Shown piece by piece: positions 34,882-43,639 of a DNA stretch of 64,000 nucleotides. Source of the stretch: Candidatus Protochlamydia naegleriophila. GTDB lineage: Bacteria > Chlamydiota > Chlamydiia > Chlamydiales > Parachlamydiaceae. Location: the NCBI RefSeq assembly GCF_001499655.1, contig NZ_LN879503.1, positions 62,001 through 126,000 of the forward strand, in the 5' to 3' direction. The translations under genes and the position numbers were made by a program. Below the pieces are notes generated by a model. The model worked only from the letters and a program-made list of their open reading frames with translations, ran no database searches and had not been told where the DNA came from. Each line of letters begins with the position of its first letter. The first letter of the stretch is position 1.

Positions 34882-35157
34882 ATGGGCAAAAAAGAAGAAA
34901 ACACGCCTTTTATTTGTGTTATTTATAGTCAACATGTGAGGGCATTGGAGAATGAGAGTTATCGAAATCATTGTCCATTTTGCTTGGGGTCTATTCACGT
35001 AGACAATAGTCCTAGCGATAGAAATAGCACGTGCAATGGCGTAATGGTAGCTTGTCGATTGAACTACAATGGCAAAAAGGGATGGCAGATCATCCATCGA
35101 TGTCAAAGATGTGGCGTCGAAAAGACAAATAAAATTGCAGAAGGTTCCCCAACCTGA
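34882..35157 (+). CDS. RNHCP-domain protein
   Basis: The 91-residue product has the name-giving motif SYRNHCPFCLGSIHVDN, then CNGVMVACRLNY, GWQIIHRCQRCG and TNKIAEGS. It matches the RNHCP family of small zinc-binding proteins, with C-x2-C pairs in CPFC and CQRC and an altered first pair (CVIYSQH in place of the usual C-x2-C). Function in the family is unknown. It stands alone after decayed sequence and before IS remnants. Confidence 0.85.
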   Translation: MGKKEENTPFICVIYSQHVRALENESYRNHCPFCLGSIHVDNSPSDRNSTCNGVMVACRLNYNGKKGWQIIHRCQRCGVEKTNKIAEGSPT

Positions 35158-35198
35158 CGATTGGGAAAAATTAATTAAACTTAGTCAAGAGCACTAGG

Positions 35199-35456
35199 GG
35201 CTGTCCCTAAAACATCAAATCAGTTATCACTATTTGAAAAAGAATGGTGATTAGGATGACAAGAATGATGATAAAGGACAAGGATTGGGAAAAAATCCTT
35301 CCTTTGCTTCCTGGTGGACCTGGAAAACAGGGAAGACCACCGAAGAATATACGGTTAACGGTTGAGGGAATTTTTTGGGCTTTGCGCACAGGGGTTCCTT
35401 GGAGAGACTTACCAAAAGAATTTGGTTCTTGGAAAACGGTAGTCCTAAAGATGTAA
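35199..35456 (+). pseudogene. IS5-family transposase, N-terminal fragment
   Basis: The frame from about 35256 (DKDWEKILPLLPGGPGKQGR, then ALRTGVPWRDLPKEFGSWKT) is the DUF4096 N-terminus of IS5-family transposases. It is cut after GSWKTV by the IS1-like element starting at 35438. The left flank GGGCTGTCCCTAAAACATC may be the element end. Confidence 0.8.
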
Positions 35457-35754
35457 TGCTCGCCTTTGATTGTAGTCACAAATAAAATATTTTAGCATAC
35501 CTATATGGTTTGCTAGTTTTTTCGAAAAAGAAAGAGTCTTTCTCACCAGTCGAGAGCATCTTTGTCTGAGGGTATTATTAAATCTTTCAATGTAGCTTGT
35601 TTTACCTGATTCTTTTCCAACCGGTCGATGTTGAAGAGCAAGCTGGACATTCTAGAAGCATTGTTTTCCTGGGTTATAAACCAAAGACGAAAACCCAAAC
35701 GACATCAAAAAGTCAAACGAAATCTTTTCTCAGCATTACATGTTTAGGACTACC
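35438..35754 (-). mobile_element. Second IS1-like element, internally deleted
   Basis: Ends GGTAGTCCTAAAGATGTAAT and inverse GGTAGTCCTAAACATGTAAT bound 317 bases. The minus strand near the left end encodes SYIERFNNTLRQRCSRLVRK and FSKKLANHIGM, the C-terminus of an IS1 transposase distinct from the copies at 26.8 and 31.1 kb. The middle is missing. Confidence 0.8.
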
Positions 35755-35806
35755 AAAGTATATTCAAAAACTAAAAGCATACACAATTTATTCTCTTCTG
35801 ACAATA

Positions 35807-35968
35807 GAGATTTTATCAAAAGTTGTGCATGAGCGTTCCTCAATTTGTTTTGATTTTTACGCTATTTGCTCTTGATCTTTGACTTCTTCTCCGTCCTTAA
35901 ATGGCACTCCTTTGATGACTTTGCTCATTAATTCATGACCTTTTAATCGTTTCTAATGCCTGCTGAGC
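35807..35968 (-). mobile_element. IS256-family end remnant
   Basis: The bases match the 3' end of the intact element at 45942-47337 (codons for KRLKGHELISKVIKGVPFKD to the stop and the terminal repeat ATCAAAAGTTGTGCATGAGC). Only 160 bases remain. Confidence 0.85.
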
Positions 35969-36117
35969 GAAAACATGCGTTATCTCTAGCTACAAAAAAT
36001 GCTTATGGGTTAAGAAGTCAATCTGAGTAAAAATATACATGTTAAAAATAAAATTTAATCAGATTGAATTGCCTTGGTTTTTTACTTCCAAAATCGTTAA
36101 ATCAAGAACCAGTGACT

Positions 36118-36996
36118 TTAGAACTTCCGCATGGCCGCAACGCCAAGCCTGGGGTGGTCATTGCTTGCCTTAGTGATGCGGATGCCATCTATGCCGAAGC
36201 CCCCAATAACTTCTTGCTCACGATATGTTTCATCAATATCATTACAGCGCATATAAATCTTTGTATTACAGTGAAATAAGCGTGTGTTTGACTTAAAAAG
36301 TTCTGAATAAATACAAGTTACCGCTTCTAGTGTCCCAGGAACTTCATAATTGATTAGAGATTTTTGAGCTAAATCAGCGACAACTTTTTGTTGCTCAACA
36401 TAACTTTTATTTACGCTTTCTGGAATGATATTTTTTGTCATTAACACCCATTGAGATTTATCGATTGACCGATATTTGTAATCATCACGTTGAGCACCAT
36501 AAAAAAATCTGTAACCTGTATCAGTCACTCTAACGAAGCGTTTTGTCCTTGCAAGCAGACCCAAGCTTTTTAAGGTAAGCCCACCATTCAAAGTTTTAGG
36601 AAGCCTTACAAGCATAAGAGTATCTTTGACATTTGTTTCAGGAAATATGGCTTTGAATTTTTTGCAATCCGTAATGAAATCATCTGCGGGTAAAGAAAAA
36701 AGCTCTTCTCTGTTATCTTCGTCTTTTACAACATCTTCCCCAAAATATTTAGCCCATTTATCATTTCCGAAAGCAATTTCTCTATAAATAGCCATCTTCC
36801 ATACAATAGGTTCACTTACTAATTGTTTCCATTTTTTGCTAACACAACAAATGACTCCAAGTGTAGCGATATTTAAGTGAGAAAAAATTTCTGAGAAAAT
36901 ATGATCTGGGAGTATATTAATAAAATCTTTTTTTGTTTTATTAACATTTTGACAACTATAACTATATCCAATTATTTGATCTACTATCAGAGACAT
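36118..36996 (-). CDS. F-box protein, probable host-directed effector
   Basis: The 292-residue product has an F-box at about residues 28-68 (ILPDHIFSEIFSHLNIATLG, then CCVSKKWKQLVSEPIVWK) with the conserved Leu-Pro start and Trp-Lys spacing. F-boxes bind host Skp1 and recruit substrates to SCF ubiquitin ligases; in amoeba-associated bacteria such proteins are secreted effectors. The remainder (residues 100-292) has no repeat I recognise and would be the substrate-binding part. There is no signal peptide, as usual for type III effectors. IS remnants flank it on both sides. Confidence 0.8.
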   Translation of the reverse strand: MSLIVDQIIGYSYSCQNVNKTKKDFINILPDHIFSEIFSHLNIATLGVICCVSKKWKQLVSEPIVWKMAIYREIAFGNDKWAKYFGEDVVKDEDNREELFSLPADDFITDCKKFKAIFPETNVKDTLMLVRLPKTLNGGLTLKSLGLLARTKRFVRVTDTGYRFFYGAQRDDYKYRSIDKSQWVLMTKNIIPESVNKSYVEQQKVVADLAQKSLINYEVPGTLEAVTCIYSELFKSNTRLFHCNTKIYMRCNDIDETYREQEVIGGFGIDGIRITKASNDHPRLGVAAMRKF

Positions 36997-37034
36997 TTTT
37001 AAACCTTTTTGTTAAATTTAATTAGCAAATTGTT

Positions 37035-37125
37035 GGTAGTCCTAAAGATGTAATTATGAACCTATCGGCAAATTAATTTATCTAACCAAATCATGATTTT
37101 ATGACCTCTTAATCGTTTCCAGCGC
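37035..37125. mobile_element. IS1-like end and IS256 scrap
   Basis: GGTAGTCCTAAAGATGTAAT at 37035-37054 equals the end of the second IS1-like element, and TTATGACCTCTTAATCGTTT near 37098 matches a piece of the IS256 3' end. Both are too short to be mobile. Confidence 0.6.
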
Positions 37126-37252
37126 TTCTATGCAGTGTATCACCCGCCAGGTTTACTAAAAAAGCCACTGTTCTTTCAGCATTGACCTAAAGGTTGTAAG
37201 GCTTAGATATTTGATTTTTAGGTGCGCTATGTGATTCACGCACCCAAAATCC

Positions 37253-38413
37253 TCAAGCTTGAAAAACCAAATCAATATCCACAAAACCATCAAAAAAACC
37301 TAGTCCAAAGCGAGGAGATACTTGTTGCTCAAGCTCCAGTATTTCTGCATTAAAAGCTGGATATCTATTGCGCAGCCTTTTCATCGCCAGTTTGAAAGAA
37401 GCATCATTCATTTGTTGGCAAAGCTCTTTTAATAGATCCACTGATTTCATGATGATCGCATGCTCAAGCCTCTTTTCAAGGCTCATTTCTACGTTTGGTT
37501 GAATCTCTGCAATCGGAATAGGAAGCTGATATCCATGGCGAAAAACAAGCCGCATCCATAGATCGGGAATGCATTCTTCAAATAAACGAAGCAGATTAGC
37601 GCTTTGTTCGGGATTAGGAGACTGTTTAATGATTGAATCTAATAATGAATCTTCTGAGAGATGTTGATATCTAGGGTCTTGCGCATTTCCCAAAAAAAGA
37701 TCATGAAGATTTGCCTGGTCATTAGGTAGAATAGTTCCCAATTCGGCATACGCATTTCTTTTTACGAGCTTATCTAAAAAGTGCTTAGGAGTTTCTCTAA
37801 TTAAGAATTCTAAATAAGCCTTTCCCCAAGGATAAGTTAAACACTCATAGAAAAAATGGCTGCCTAACTCTGGACTGCCCAGCTCTAGATAAAATCTGTT
37901 TGTGTCTTCGTAGATTAAGCGTTTTAGTCTGGTGCAATTTTCATTTGTTTCCCACGTTCGATCAGTTATCGTCTTCCAACTAGCTTGATTGTCAAACCTG
38001 TGAGTTCGGATACTCTCAAGCAATGCATTATTTTGAGTCAATCTTTGAATCAATCGTTCGGGGGGAAGAGTCTCATCGAATCCAGCTGTGTAATTGACAG
38101 AAACAGCTTCTTCGGGTTCGATTCCAATTAATGAAGAATTCTCCTTCAGGGACGTTTCTGGAAAACTGGCTAATTGTACAACAGCTTTAGATAAAACGAC
38201 TACGCATTCACAGAAGGCTCTTGGAATGCTAACCAGCAATAATTCAAATGAAAGCTGTAAGGCTAAAAAAGCAGGCATCGTAGCAGCTAACACTCTTGCC
38301 TTGAATAGGTTAAAGCAAGGATTGTCTGTCTGTGCATATTCGTTAATTTCATTAGCGTACCAATCAGATAATACATTCGAATTCCATATCGCATTATGAC
38401 AAGTTTGCTGCAA
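37253..38413 (-). CDS. Unknown protein with long N-terminal hydrophobic segment
   Basis: The 386-residue product has a strongly hydrophobic stretch at about residues 42-82 (ATMPAFLALQLSFELLLVSI, then FCECVVVLSKAVVQLA) long enough for two membrane passes, then a soluble, mostly helical 300-residue region. A bilobed hydrophobic segment near the N-terminus is the hallmark of chlamydial inclusion-membrane (Inc) proteins, so an Inc-like role is possible. No domain is recognised in the C-terminal part. It is monocistronic. Confidence 0.55.
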   Translation of the reverse strand: MQQTCHNAIWNSNVLSDWYANEINEYAQTDNPCFNLFKARVLAATMPAFLALQLSFELLLVSIPRAFCECVVVLSKAVVQLASFPETSLKENSSLIGIEPEEAVSVNYTAGFDETLPPERLIQRLTQNNALLESIRTHRFDNQASWKTITDRTWETNENCTRLKRLIYEDTNRFYLELGSPELGSHFFYECLTYPWGKAYLEFLIRETPKHFLDKLVKRNAYAELGTILPNDQANLHDLFLGNAQDPRYQHLSEDSLLDSIIKQSPNPEQSANLLRLFEECIPDLWMRLVFRHGYQLPIPIAEIQPNVEMSLEKRLEHAIIMKSVDLLKELCQQMNDASFKLAMKRLRNRYPAFNAEILELEQQVSPRFGLGFFDGFVDIDLVFQA

Positions 38414-38512
38414 AATTACCTCGCTGTTAAATCAATAGTTAATTAATTCAATCAATTCTAATTCAAAACAAATTCTTTGTAAATTAAAAAAGAACCTATG
38501 AAACTATCTCAG

Positions 38513-39456
38513 GAACCTATCCCGATAATGCAATTTTTTAAGGAATCGGTTATCTTTCTCTTATTTTCGTTGAAAATTAGAGGAAGATATGAAAGAAAAC
38601 CGATTTGAAGGATTGAGTGATGATCAATGGCAAGTATTAGAAATATTTTTGCCCGGAGAAGCTGAAAAGAGAGGAAAAGGTAAGCCTCATACTCCCTGGA
38701 GAGAGGTATGCAATAGCCTTCTATGGATTTTGATTAATGGAGCTAGGTGGTGCGATTTGCCAAAAGGAGATCAGTGGGCTTCAAGATCAGCAACTCATAG
38801 ATGGTTAGGAATTTGGCAGGCAAATGGGACACTAGAAAAGATGTTGACAGCAGTTAGAGAGCAGGCTGAGCTTGAAGGTCTCCTCAATTTTGAAAGACTG
38901 GCTGCAGATGGTTTTTTTTTCAGCAGGAAAAGGAGGAGGTCAGCTGATTGATTATGGTTATAAAGGAAAAGGCGTTACAACTCATCTACTGACAGATGGC
39001 AATGGCAACCCTATTAACTTTGAAGTGACCTCGGCTAAAGGAGATGAGATGTGGAGTTTTGTGGGAAGCAAAAGTAATGATCAATGGTTATGGCTTGTTA
39101 TGCATTCTTCAACTCGGCAGATTTTGGCATTCCATGTCGGTAAGCGGAATAAGGCTGCGGGAGAGGCTCTAATGGCAAAGCTGCCCGAAGAATTAAAAAA
39201 AAAGCCCACTTTTACACAGATAAGTTCTCGGTTTACTATGAAGTTATCCCATGGTCGCAACATAGTGCTGTCGGCAAAGAATCTGGGAAGACAAGTTACA
39301 TTGAAAGATTTAATTGCACGCTCAGACAGAGATGTTCAAGATTAGTCAGAAAAGCTTTGTCATTTTCAAAGAAACTTGAGAACCACATAGGTGCGATAAA
39401 AATGTTTATCTGTGATTATAACAAAAATTTGAAATCACTACATATTTAGGGCTACC
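38513..39456 (+). mobile_element. Chimeric IS: 5' half IS5-type, 3' half IS1-type
   Basis: The left end GAACCTATCCCGATAATGCA belongs to the IS5-type element also seen at 52238, and the right end AAATCACTACATATTTAGGG belongs to the IS1 copies. The switch is at AAAGGAGATGAGATG (about 39036-39050), where both parents share a short similar stretch. The element has unmatched ends and should not move by itself. Confidence 0.85.
38589..39345 (+). pseudogene. Chimeric transposase (IS5-type N-terminus, IS1-type C-terminus)
   Basis: The first frame (38589-38951) reads RFEGLSDDQWQVLEIFLPGE ... GARWCDLPKGDQW, an IS5-family N-terminus. A run of ten T near 38912-38921 shifts the frame relative to the sister copy; the next frame continues GKGVTTHLLTDGNGNPINFE and then changes to the IS1 DDE segment (GDEMWSFVGSKSNDQWLW). 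The same A9 frameshift site as in intact IS1 copies is kept in the C-terminal half. The fusion is not expected to be an active transposase. Confidence 0.85.
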
Positions 39457-40040
39457 GAAATACCTCTATCTTTGTTGGTACTAGCGCTGCTACCCTAGCC
39501 ATTCCATTGGGAGCGGGAGTCCTTAGCGTTCCTACTGGATTTGCAGTAGCTGCAATTACTCACTATAGCAGAAGAATTTACAAATTTGCTCAAAATCATT
39601 TCACAAATGAAGAAATTGGTGTAGTCAAAAAGACGTCAAATTTAAGTGAAATAAAAGTCACTTATAATACTACCTCTACTGGTTGGGGAGGTTATACTTT
39701 CGGCGTAGTCTCACAAGCAATGGGATATGGCGGACGCCCTTCCAAAACAGCCGGGACCATTACAATTCCTTTAATGAACGGATTGTCAATTACATGCCAA
39801 TTCAATAAGAATTCCCAAAATACTCAAGGTAAAATGAATGAAGGGGATATGAAGACGCTCCAAAATACGCTTCGCGAGCAAATCAATCAAGGTCATCTTA
39901 AACCTGAAGAATGCTTAAGTATCTTAGAATCGCTAAACTCTGTTGAGACAGAACACGGAACCATCTGCTTAGTCGCTTCTGATTCTGTTTTTTTCAAGGA
40001 TTTGAAAAGTCAATGCCGCCGGTTGATTCAAGGAGGATAA
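39457..40040 (+). pseudogene. Unknown gene, 5' end replaced by the chimeric IS
   Basis: The frame is open from the IS end; NTSIFVGTSAATLAIPLGAG suggests a hydrophobic segment interrupted at the junction. About 190 residues remain, including SSTGWGGYTFGVVSQAMGYG-like TSTGWGGYTFGVVSQ and a helical C-terminus. No ribosome-binding site precedes the nominal start at 39507. The family is unknown. Confidence 0.55.
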
Positions 40041-40043
40041 CAC

Positions 40044-41087
40044 TTATTTGCAAATGATAATCCTTGGCCACTGTTTCTTTAATTGTGCAACATCGATTAC
40101 TGAATGATTCTTGTGAACTTCAAAGCATTGAAGCTTTATCCAATTTGCTCCAAATTTTTCCGGCAAGTGGTCCAAAAGATTACTGGATAGATTGATGACA
40201 TTAACATTATTCCATGCCGCGCCAAACTTGGAAGGGATGCTTGCTATCTTATTTTTTTCTAGTCCAATTTTAAAGATCTTTGACCAAGTCATACCAAATT
40301 GATCTGGAAGAGAAGTTAGAGCATTATGTGATAGATTCAACGATTTTAATTCTACCCACTCTTGGCCGAAGTTTGCAGGGAGGCGCTCAATTCGATTGAA
40401 TCCCAGATGTAAACTCGTCAACTTAGCCCAAGCTGATCCGAAATTGGTTGGTAGCATGTGAATGTTATTATTGTCCAAAGAAACAGAAGTCACCTCTGTC
40501 AATAAATTAAGTTCTTCAGGTACAACTGTCATCCCAGTCTGAGATAAATCAATTTCAGTAATTGTTTTCAAAGCGGCTGGATTTTGTTTTAAAATCTCAC
40601 GAATATGATTAGCTTGCTGATGAACAGATCCTTTTTCTTCAGCGGAATTTTGAGGTTTTATCAGTGAATCCTTTACTTGCTTTTCAAGTACAGCAAACAA
40701 TTTCAACAAGTTTAAATCTTGCTCCAATTCATTAAAATGCAAAAATGTGCCGGTAGAAGGGGGTAATGATTTGAAAAGATTAAATTGCTCGTCTGTAATT
40801 AAGGATTCGTTCAAAGTCAGGCGGAGCCTAGTCAGAAAAAGTGTTTGTATCTCAGTGACTCTATCTTTATTATCTGTATACTTACTCTTCTCAAAAACCT
40901 CTTCGATCCCCAATCGAATTTTACGATCTTTCAAAAGAGCAAGGGCTGTTTGAGGATTTTGAGAAATCTCGTACCACTCTTTACAAACGAGTGAAATTGC
41001 AGAGGGATAGTTCGTATAAGATAATATAGACTCTAGAACTTCGTATGGAAGAGTATGAATTGTAACAGTTGTAGAGACATTATTCAT
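40044..41087 (-). CDS. F-box and leucine-rich-repeat protein, probable effector
   Basis: The 347-residue product has an N-terminal F-box (residues 11-50: HTLPYEVLESILSYTNYPSA, then SLVCKEWYEIS), a helical linker with charged heptads, and six leucine-rich repeats at about 175-335 (LTSLHLGFNRIERLPANFG, LKSLNLSHNALTSLPDQFG). F-box/LRR combinations are eukaryotic SCF substrate receptors. In amoeba-dwelling chlamydiae this suggests delivery into the host and redirected ubiquitination. It is convergent with the truncated gene at 39457 (3-base gap). There is no signal peptide. Confidence 0.85.
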   Translation of the reverse strand: MNNVSTTVTIHTLPYEVLESILSYTNYPSAISLVCKEWYEISQNPQTALALLKDRKIRLGIEEVFEKSKYTDNKDRVTEIQTLFLTRLRLTLNESLITDEQFNLFKSLPPSTGTFLHFNELEQDLNLLKLFAVLEKQVKDSLIKPQNSAEEKGSVHQQANHIREILKQNPAALKTITEIDLSQTGMTVVPEELNLLTEVTSVSLDNNNIHMLPTNFGSAWAKLTSLHLGFNRIERLPANFGQEWVELKSLNLSHNALTSLPDQFGMTWSKIFKIGLEKNKIASIPSKFGAAWNNVNVINLSSNLLDHLPEKFGANWIKLQCFEVHKNHSVIDVAQLKKQWPRIIICK

Positions 41088-41226
41088 TTAGAACATCCTT
41101 ATTTATAAAATACTTCAATATTTTATCAAAAATAAATAATAAGTCAATTTTTAATTACTAGTATCATTGTGAATGAAGGTTTGCAATGAATAAATATTAA
41201 TCAATAAATAGGTTCAAAATACAAAA

Positions 41227-41847
41227 ATGCAATTTCAAAAAAAATTGAAGGGAAAATTCGTGATATCGAAAAATCTAGGCTTATCTTTTAAAGCATCATG
41301 GATTCCTTTGATTGGCTGTGGCTTCGTTTTAGGTGTCATAAGTCAACATATTCAAACTTTTAGTGCATATACCGATACCGTTATCAAAAAGATAGAAGTT
41401 GAAACAACCTCAGCTCCTCATTTTCAGCCAAATGGTGAAACTGGATACCAACCTGCAATGAATCAACCTAGATCATTTTTTCGTATCGACAGATCGGGCT
41501 ATGCTTTGGCTTACGATGCCAGTCGCCGCAACCCACAATGGGTATACGAACATCTTACAACAGATAGTATTCAAGGAAACGCAAATCGCTCTCATGCTAA
41601 TTTCAAAGAAGATGATAATATTCCACCTCATCTCAGAGCAACTTTGGTCGATTATAGAGGCTGTGGATTTGATCGTGGCCATATGGCACCCGCTGCGGAT
41701 CATAGATCAAGTGAAAGAGCTCTGTGTCACACATTCTTCATGACTAATATGTGTCCCCAATGCCCAGAACTCAATCGGGGATACTGGTCTAAATTAGAGA
41801 AACACGTCAGGGATCTAACGCAACAGTATAACAACATGAGAAAGTAA
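41227..41847 (+). pseudogene. DNA/RNA non-specific endonuclease, 3' truncated
   Basis: The 206-residue frame matches the intact gene at 53268-54143 over its first 203 residues (about 80 percent by eye), with an N-terminal membrane anchor (WIPLIGCGFVLGVISQHIQT) and the catalytic FDRGHMAPAADHRSS. It ends at 41837 where the 165-bp dispersed repeat begins, losing the last third of the ββα-metal nuclease domain. The catalytic His is present but the fold is probably incomplete. Confidence 0.85.
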
Positions 41848-42000
41848 ATTAGAGTACTTCCTTAAGAGAAGTGAAGTTTAAAAGCAATCTCAATGCGCCA
41901 CAAACGTCTGATAATATAAACATGTTCACCATAGGAATTAATGTGCATTATTTACGTAACTTATCTAGCTCTATTGATAGATTGTAATTTTTGTTTTATC
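41838..42000. repeat. 165-bp dispersed repeat, copy 2
   Basis: It matches 25868-26032 from GAGAAAGTAAATTAGAG to TTTTGTTTTATCA. It begins exactly at the nuclease breakpoint and ends exactly at the Tn3-derived miniature element, so it may have brought in or attracted rearrangements. Confidence 0.9.
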
Positions 42001-42001
42001 A

Positions 42002-42113
42002 GAGGGTTGGCCGGGATCTGAGGAAAATGGCCAAATCAGAGCTTAAGTCGGAGCTATGATTCGAGAAGGTACAGGCAAGCCAAAGCCTTTCCTCAGAATC
42101 CCGGCCAACCCTC
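42002..42113. mobile_element. Tn3-derived miniature inverted-repeat element (112 bp)
   Basis: Ends GAGGGTTGGCCGGGATCTGA and inverse GAGGGTTGGCCGGGATTCTG bound a 112-bp non-coding unit. The ends match the Tn3 inverted repeat at 20331-20373. A resolvase is still encoded at 18558, but no intact Tn3 transposase is in the window. Confidence 0.8.
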
Positions 42114-42284
42114 AATCTATAGTGAATCTAGACCATAATAAGCAGCAAAATTAAGGAATGAGAGAATTCAATAGGCCTTCCTTTTCGCTTCTTTTTAGCT
42201 GGAGCATTTAAGGATTTGAATATTTTGGATCGATTAGAAAAGTTAAGCTTCCCCTTTGAACCAGCTGTTTGTTATAATAAGACC

Positions 42285-42396
42285 AATTGCGTTCGCGCAT
42301 CCGAAACTCTTTTGTTTTCTCTTGGCCGAGGAACAAGGAGTTTCTTTTTTTTCAGCATTTCTCTCAACTCTTCAGAGTAATTTTTTCAACACAGCC
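42285..42396. mobile_element. End remnant of the unidentified GGCTGTGTTG-type IS
   Basis: The stretch matches 29672-29781, including CAAGGAGTTTCTTTTTTTTC and the terminal TTCAACACAGCC. No intact transposase frame is present. Confidence 0.7.
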
Positions 42397-42574
42397 GGTT
42401 ACAAACGAAGTAGGAAAAGAAAATACTCAAAACGTGCGTATAATTCGTACGGTTTATTTGATTTCTAAGATTGCAGAACGTTATGCGGGAAAGTTTTGTA
42501 CGATCAAAATGAGATATCCAAGACTTTGGCAAAAAATGGAAGAATTGACTAAGGGTTTATCGTCTAGTGGCTAA
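42397..42574 (+). pseudogene. C-terminal fragment of an unknown gene
   Basis: Directly after the IS end a frame encodes about 58 residues (RIIRTVYLISKIAERYAGKF, then MRYPRLWQKMEELTKGL). It has no start codon and runs into the first tRNA. The parent gene is not recognised. Confidence 0.4.
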
Positions 42575-42624
42575 GATACTTCTCTGTCTAAGAAGATACT
42601 AGATTTCGATTCTCTCTAAGCCCG
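42553..42624 (+). tRNA. Possible tRNA-Asp (GTC)
   Basis: Acceptor GGGTTTA/TAAGCCC with a wobble pair, D-arm GTCT/AGAT, anticodon stem CTTCT/AGAAG with loop CTGTCTA (anticodon GTC) and discriminator G73, an aspartate identity base, can be drawn. The T-arm has TTCGATT but only three of five stem pairs, and position 37 is T, so it may be degenerate. It lies two bases before tRNA-Thr. CCA is not encoded. Confidence 0.55.
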
Positions 42625-42626
42625 GT

Positions 42627-42698
42627 GCTTGTTTAGCTCAATGGTAGAGCAGCAGTTTTGTAAACTGAAGGTTGGGGGTTCAAATCCCTCAATAAGCA
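42627..42698 (+). tRNA. tRNA-Thr (TGT)
   Basis: A full cloverleaf folds: acceptor GCTTGTT/AATAAGC, D-stem GCTC/GAGC, anticodon loop TTTGTAA (anticodon TGT), T-stem GGGGG/CCCTC with loop TTCAAAT, discriminator A73. One mismatch occurs at the top of the anticodon stem. CCA is not encoded. It is the only clearly canonical RNA gene in the window. Confidence 0.85.
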
Positions 42699-42734
42699 AA
42701 TTATTCGAAAAGCATTCAGATCGGGTCTGATAAT

Positions 42735-43088
42735 ATGGAGTACAAAGAAAGAGAAAAACTTAAGCAAATAGGTTATGAGGAATTAAGTAAGGCGAAACAT
42801 CTTTATCAAAAAGCAATGGTATATCTTCATCGTATTATTCTTGCTCATTACTGGCCTGCGCGAGAATCAATTGAAAGTTTAAAAAACACTAAAACATTAC
42901 TTAAAAAGATCAAAGGAAGAGAATATTGTGTCGGCTACGAGCTGGATTTTGACGATTATGCACGTCATTGGCTATGGGCAAATGATAAAATTCCTGACTT
43001 AGAGACGTATAAATGTCTATGTGAATACTATGTTCCAGAAGAATCTAAGTATTTACCAAAAGGTTATACTAAATATGTATTTACGTAA
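42735..43088 (+). CDS. Unknown helical protein
   Basis: The 117-residue product is basic and helical at the N-terminus (EREKLKQIGYEELSKAKHLY) with aromatic residues later (DDYARHWLWANDKIPDLETY). It has no signal peptide or membrane segment. It starts shortly after tRNA-Thr and precedes a RelBE module on the same strand. No family is recognised. Confidence 0.45.
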   Translation: MEYKEREKLKQIGYEELSKAKHLYQKAMVYLHRIILAHYWPARESIESLKNTKTLLKKIKGREYCVGYELDFDDYARHWLWANDKIPDLETYKCLCEYYVPEESKYLPKGYTKYVFT

Positions 43089-43129
43089 ATATATATATGT
43101 TATGATAAAAGTAACCAAGGGGGGTTAAT

Positions 43130-43393
43130 ATGGAAAAAACAAGCAGAATTAATTTTAATCTTCCTTCTAATATTCATATTTGCCTTAAAAAATGTGCAAT
43201 AGACCAAGGAATGAGCGTAACAGAGCTTGCTACAATTGCAATACGTGAAAAATTAGAAGCTTTAGAATACGAACAAGATTGTAGAGATGCGAAAGCAGCG
43301 CACGAACGTTTTGTTAAAAATGGCTCTAAAACTATCTCTCATGAAGAGATGATGAAACGTTTAGGTTGGGATGATGTAGATGTACAAGATTAA
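43130..43393 (+). CDS. RelB-like antitoxin
   Basis: The 87-residue product has an N-terminal ribbon-helix-helix (SRINFNLPSNIHICLKKCAI, SVTELATIAIREKLEAL) and a tail ending TISHEEMMKRLGWDDVD. It should dimerise, repress its operon and bind the toxin encoded by the overlapping next gene (14-base overlap). GGGGGG just upstream serves as ribosome-binding site (AAGGGGGG before ATG). It is a paralogue of the antitoxin at 24777. Confidence 0.8.
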   Translation: MEKTSRINFNLPSNIHICLKKCAIDQGMSVTELATIAIREKLEALEYEQDCRDAKAAHERFVKNGSKTISHEEMMKRLGWDDVDVQD

Positions 43394-43611
43394 TTACGAT
43401 TGCGATCTTGAAAAAATAATGGCAAAAATTCCTAAACGTGATCAGGATTCAATAGTAATTAAGATTAAATCTCTATCAAAAGATCCTCGTCCTCACGAGG
43501 TGAAAAAACTAAAGGGAGTAGAAGATTCGTATCGTGTTAGATGTGGTAAATATCGCATTATATACTAATTGTTGATGTCGATGCAAGGAAAGACGTTTAC
43601 AAAGGTTTATA
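43380..43611 (+). pseudogene. RelE-like toxin with lesion near the C-terminus
   Basis: The frame 43380-43568 encodes 62 residues (INYDCDLEKIMAKIPKRDQD, PRPHEVKKLKGVEDSYRVRC, YRIIY) typical of RelE-family mRNA interferases. A TAA follows YRIIY, but the +1-related frame continues IVDVDARKDVYKGL to 43611, matching the usual RelE end (RKDVY). A frame lesion has thus removed the last beta strand and catalytic tail. The short form may be inactive. Confidence 0.7.
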
Positions 43612-43639
43612 AGAATGGGTCAAATAAGATTAAAGATGG

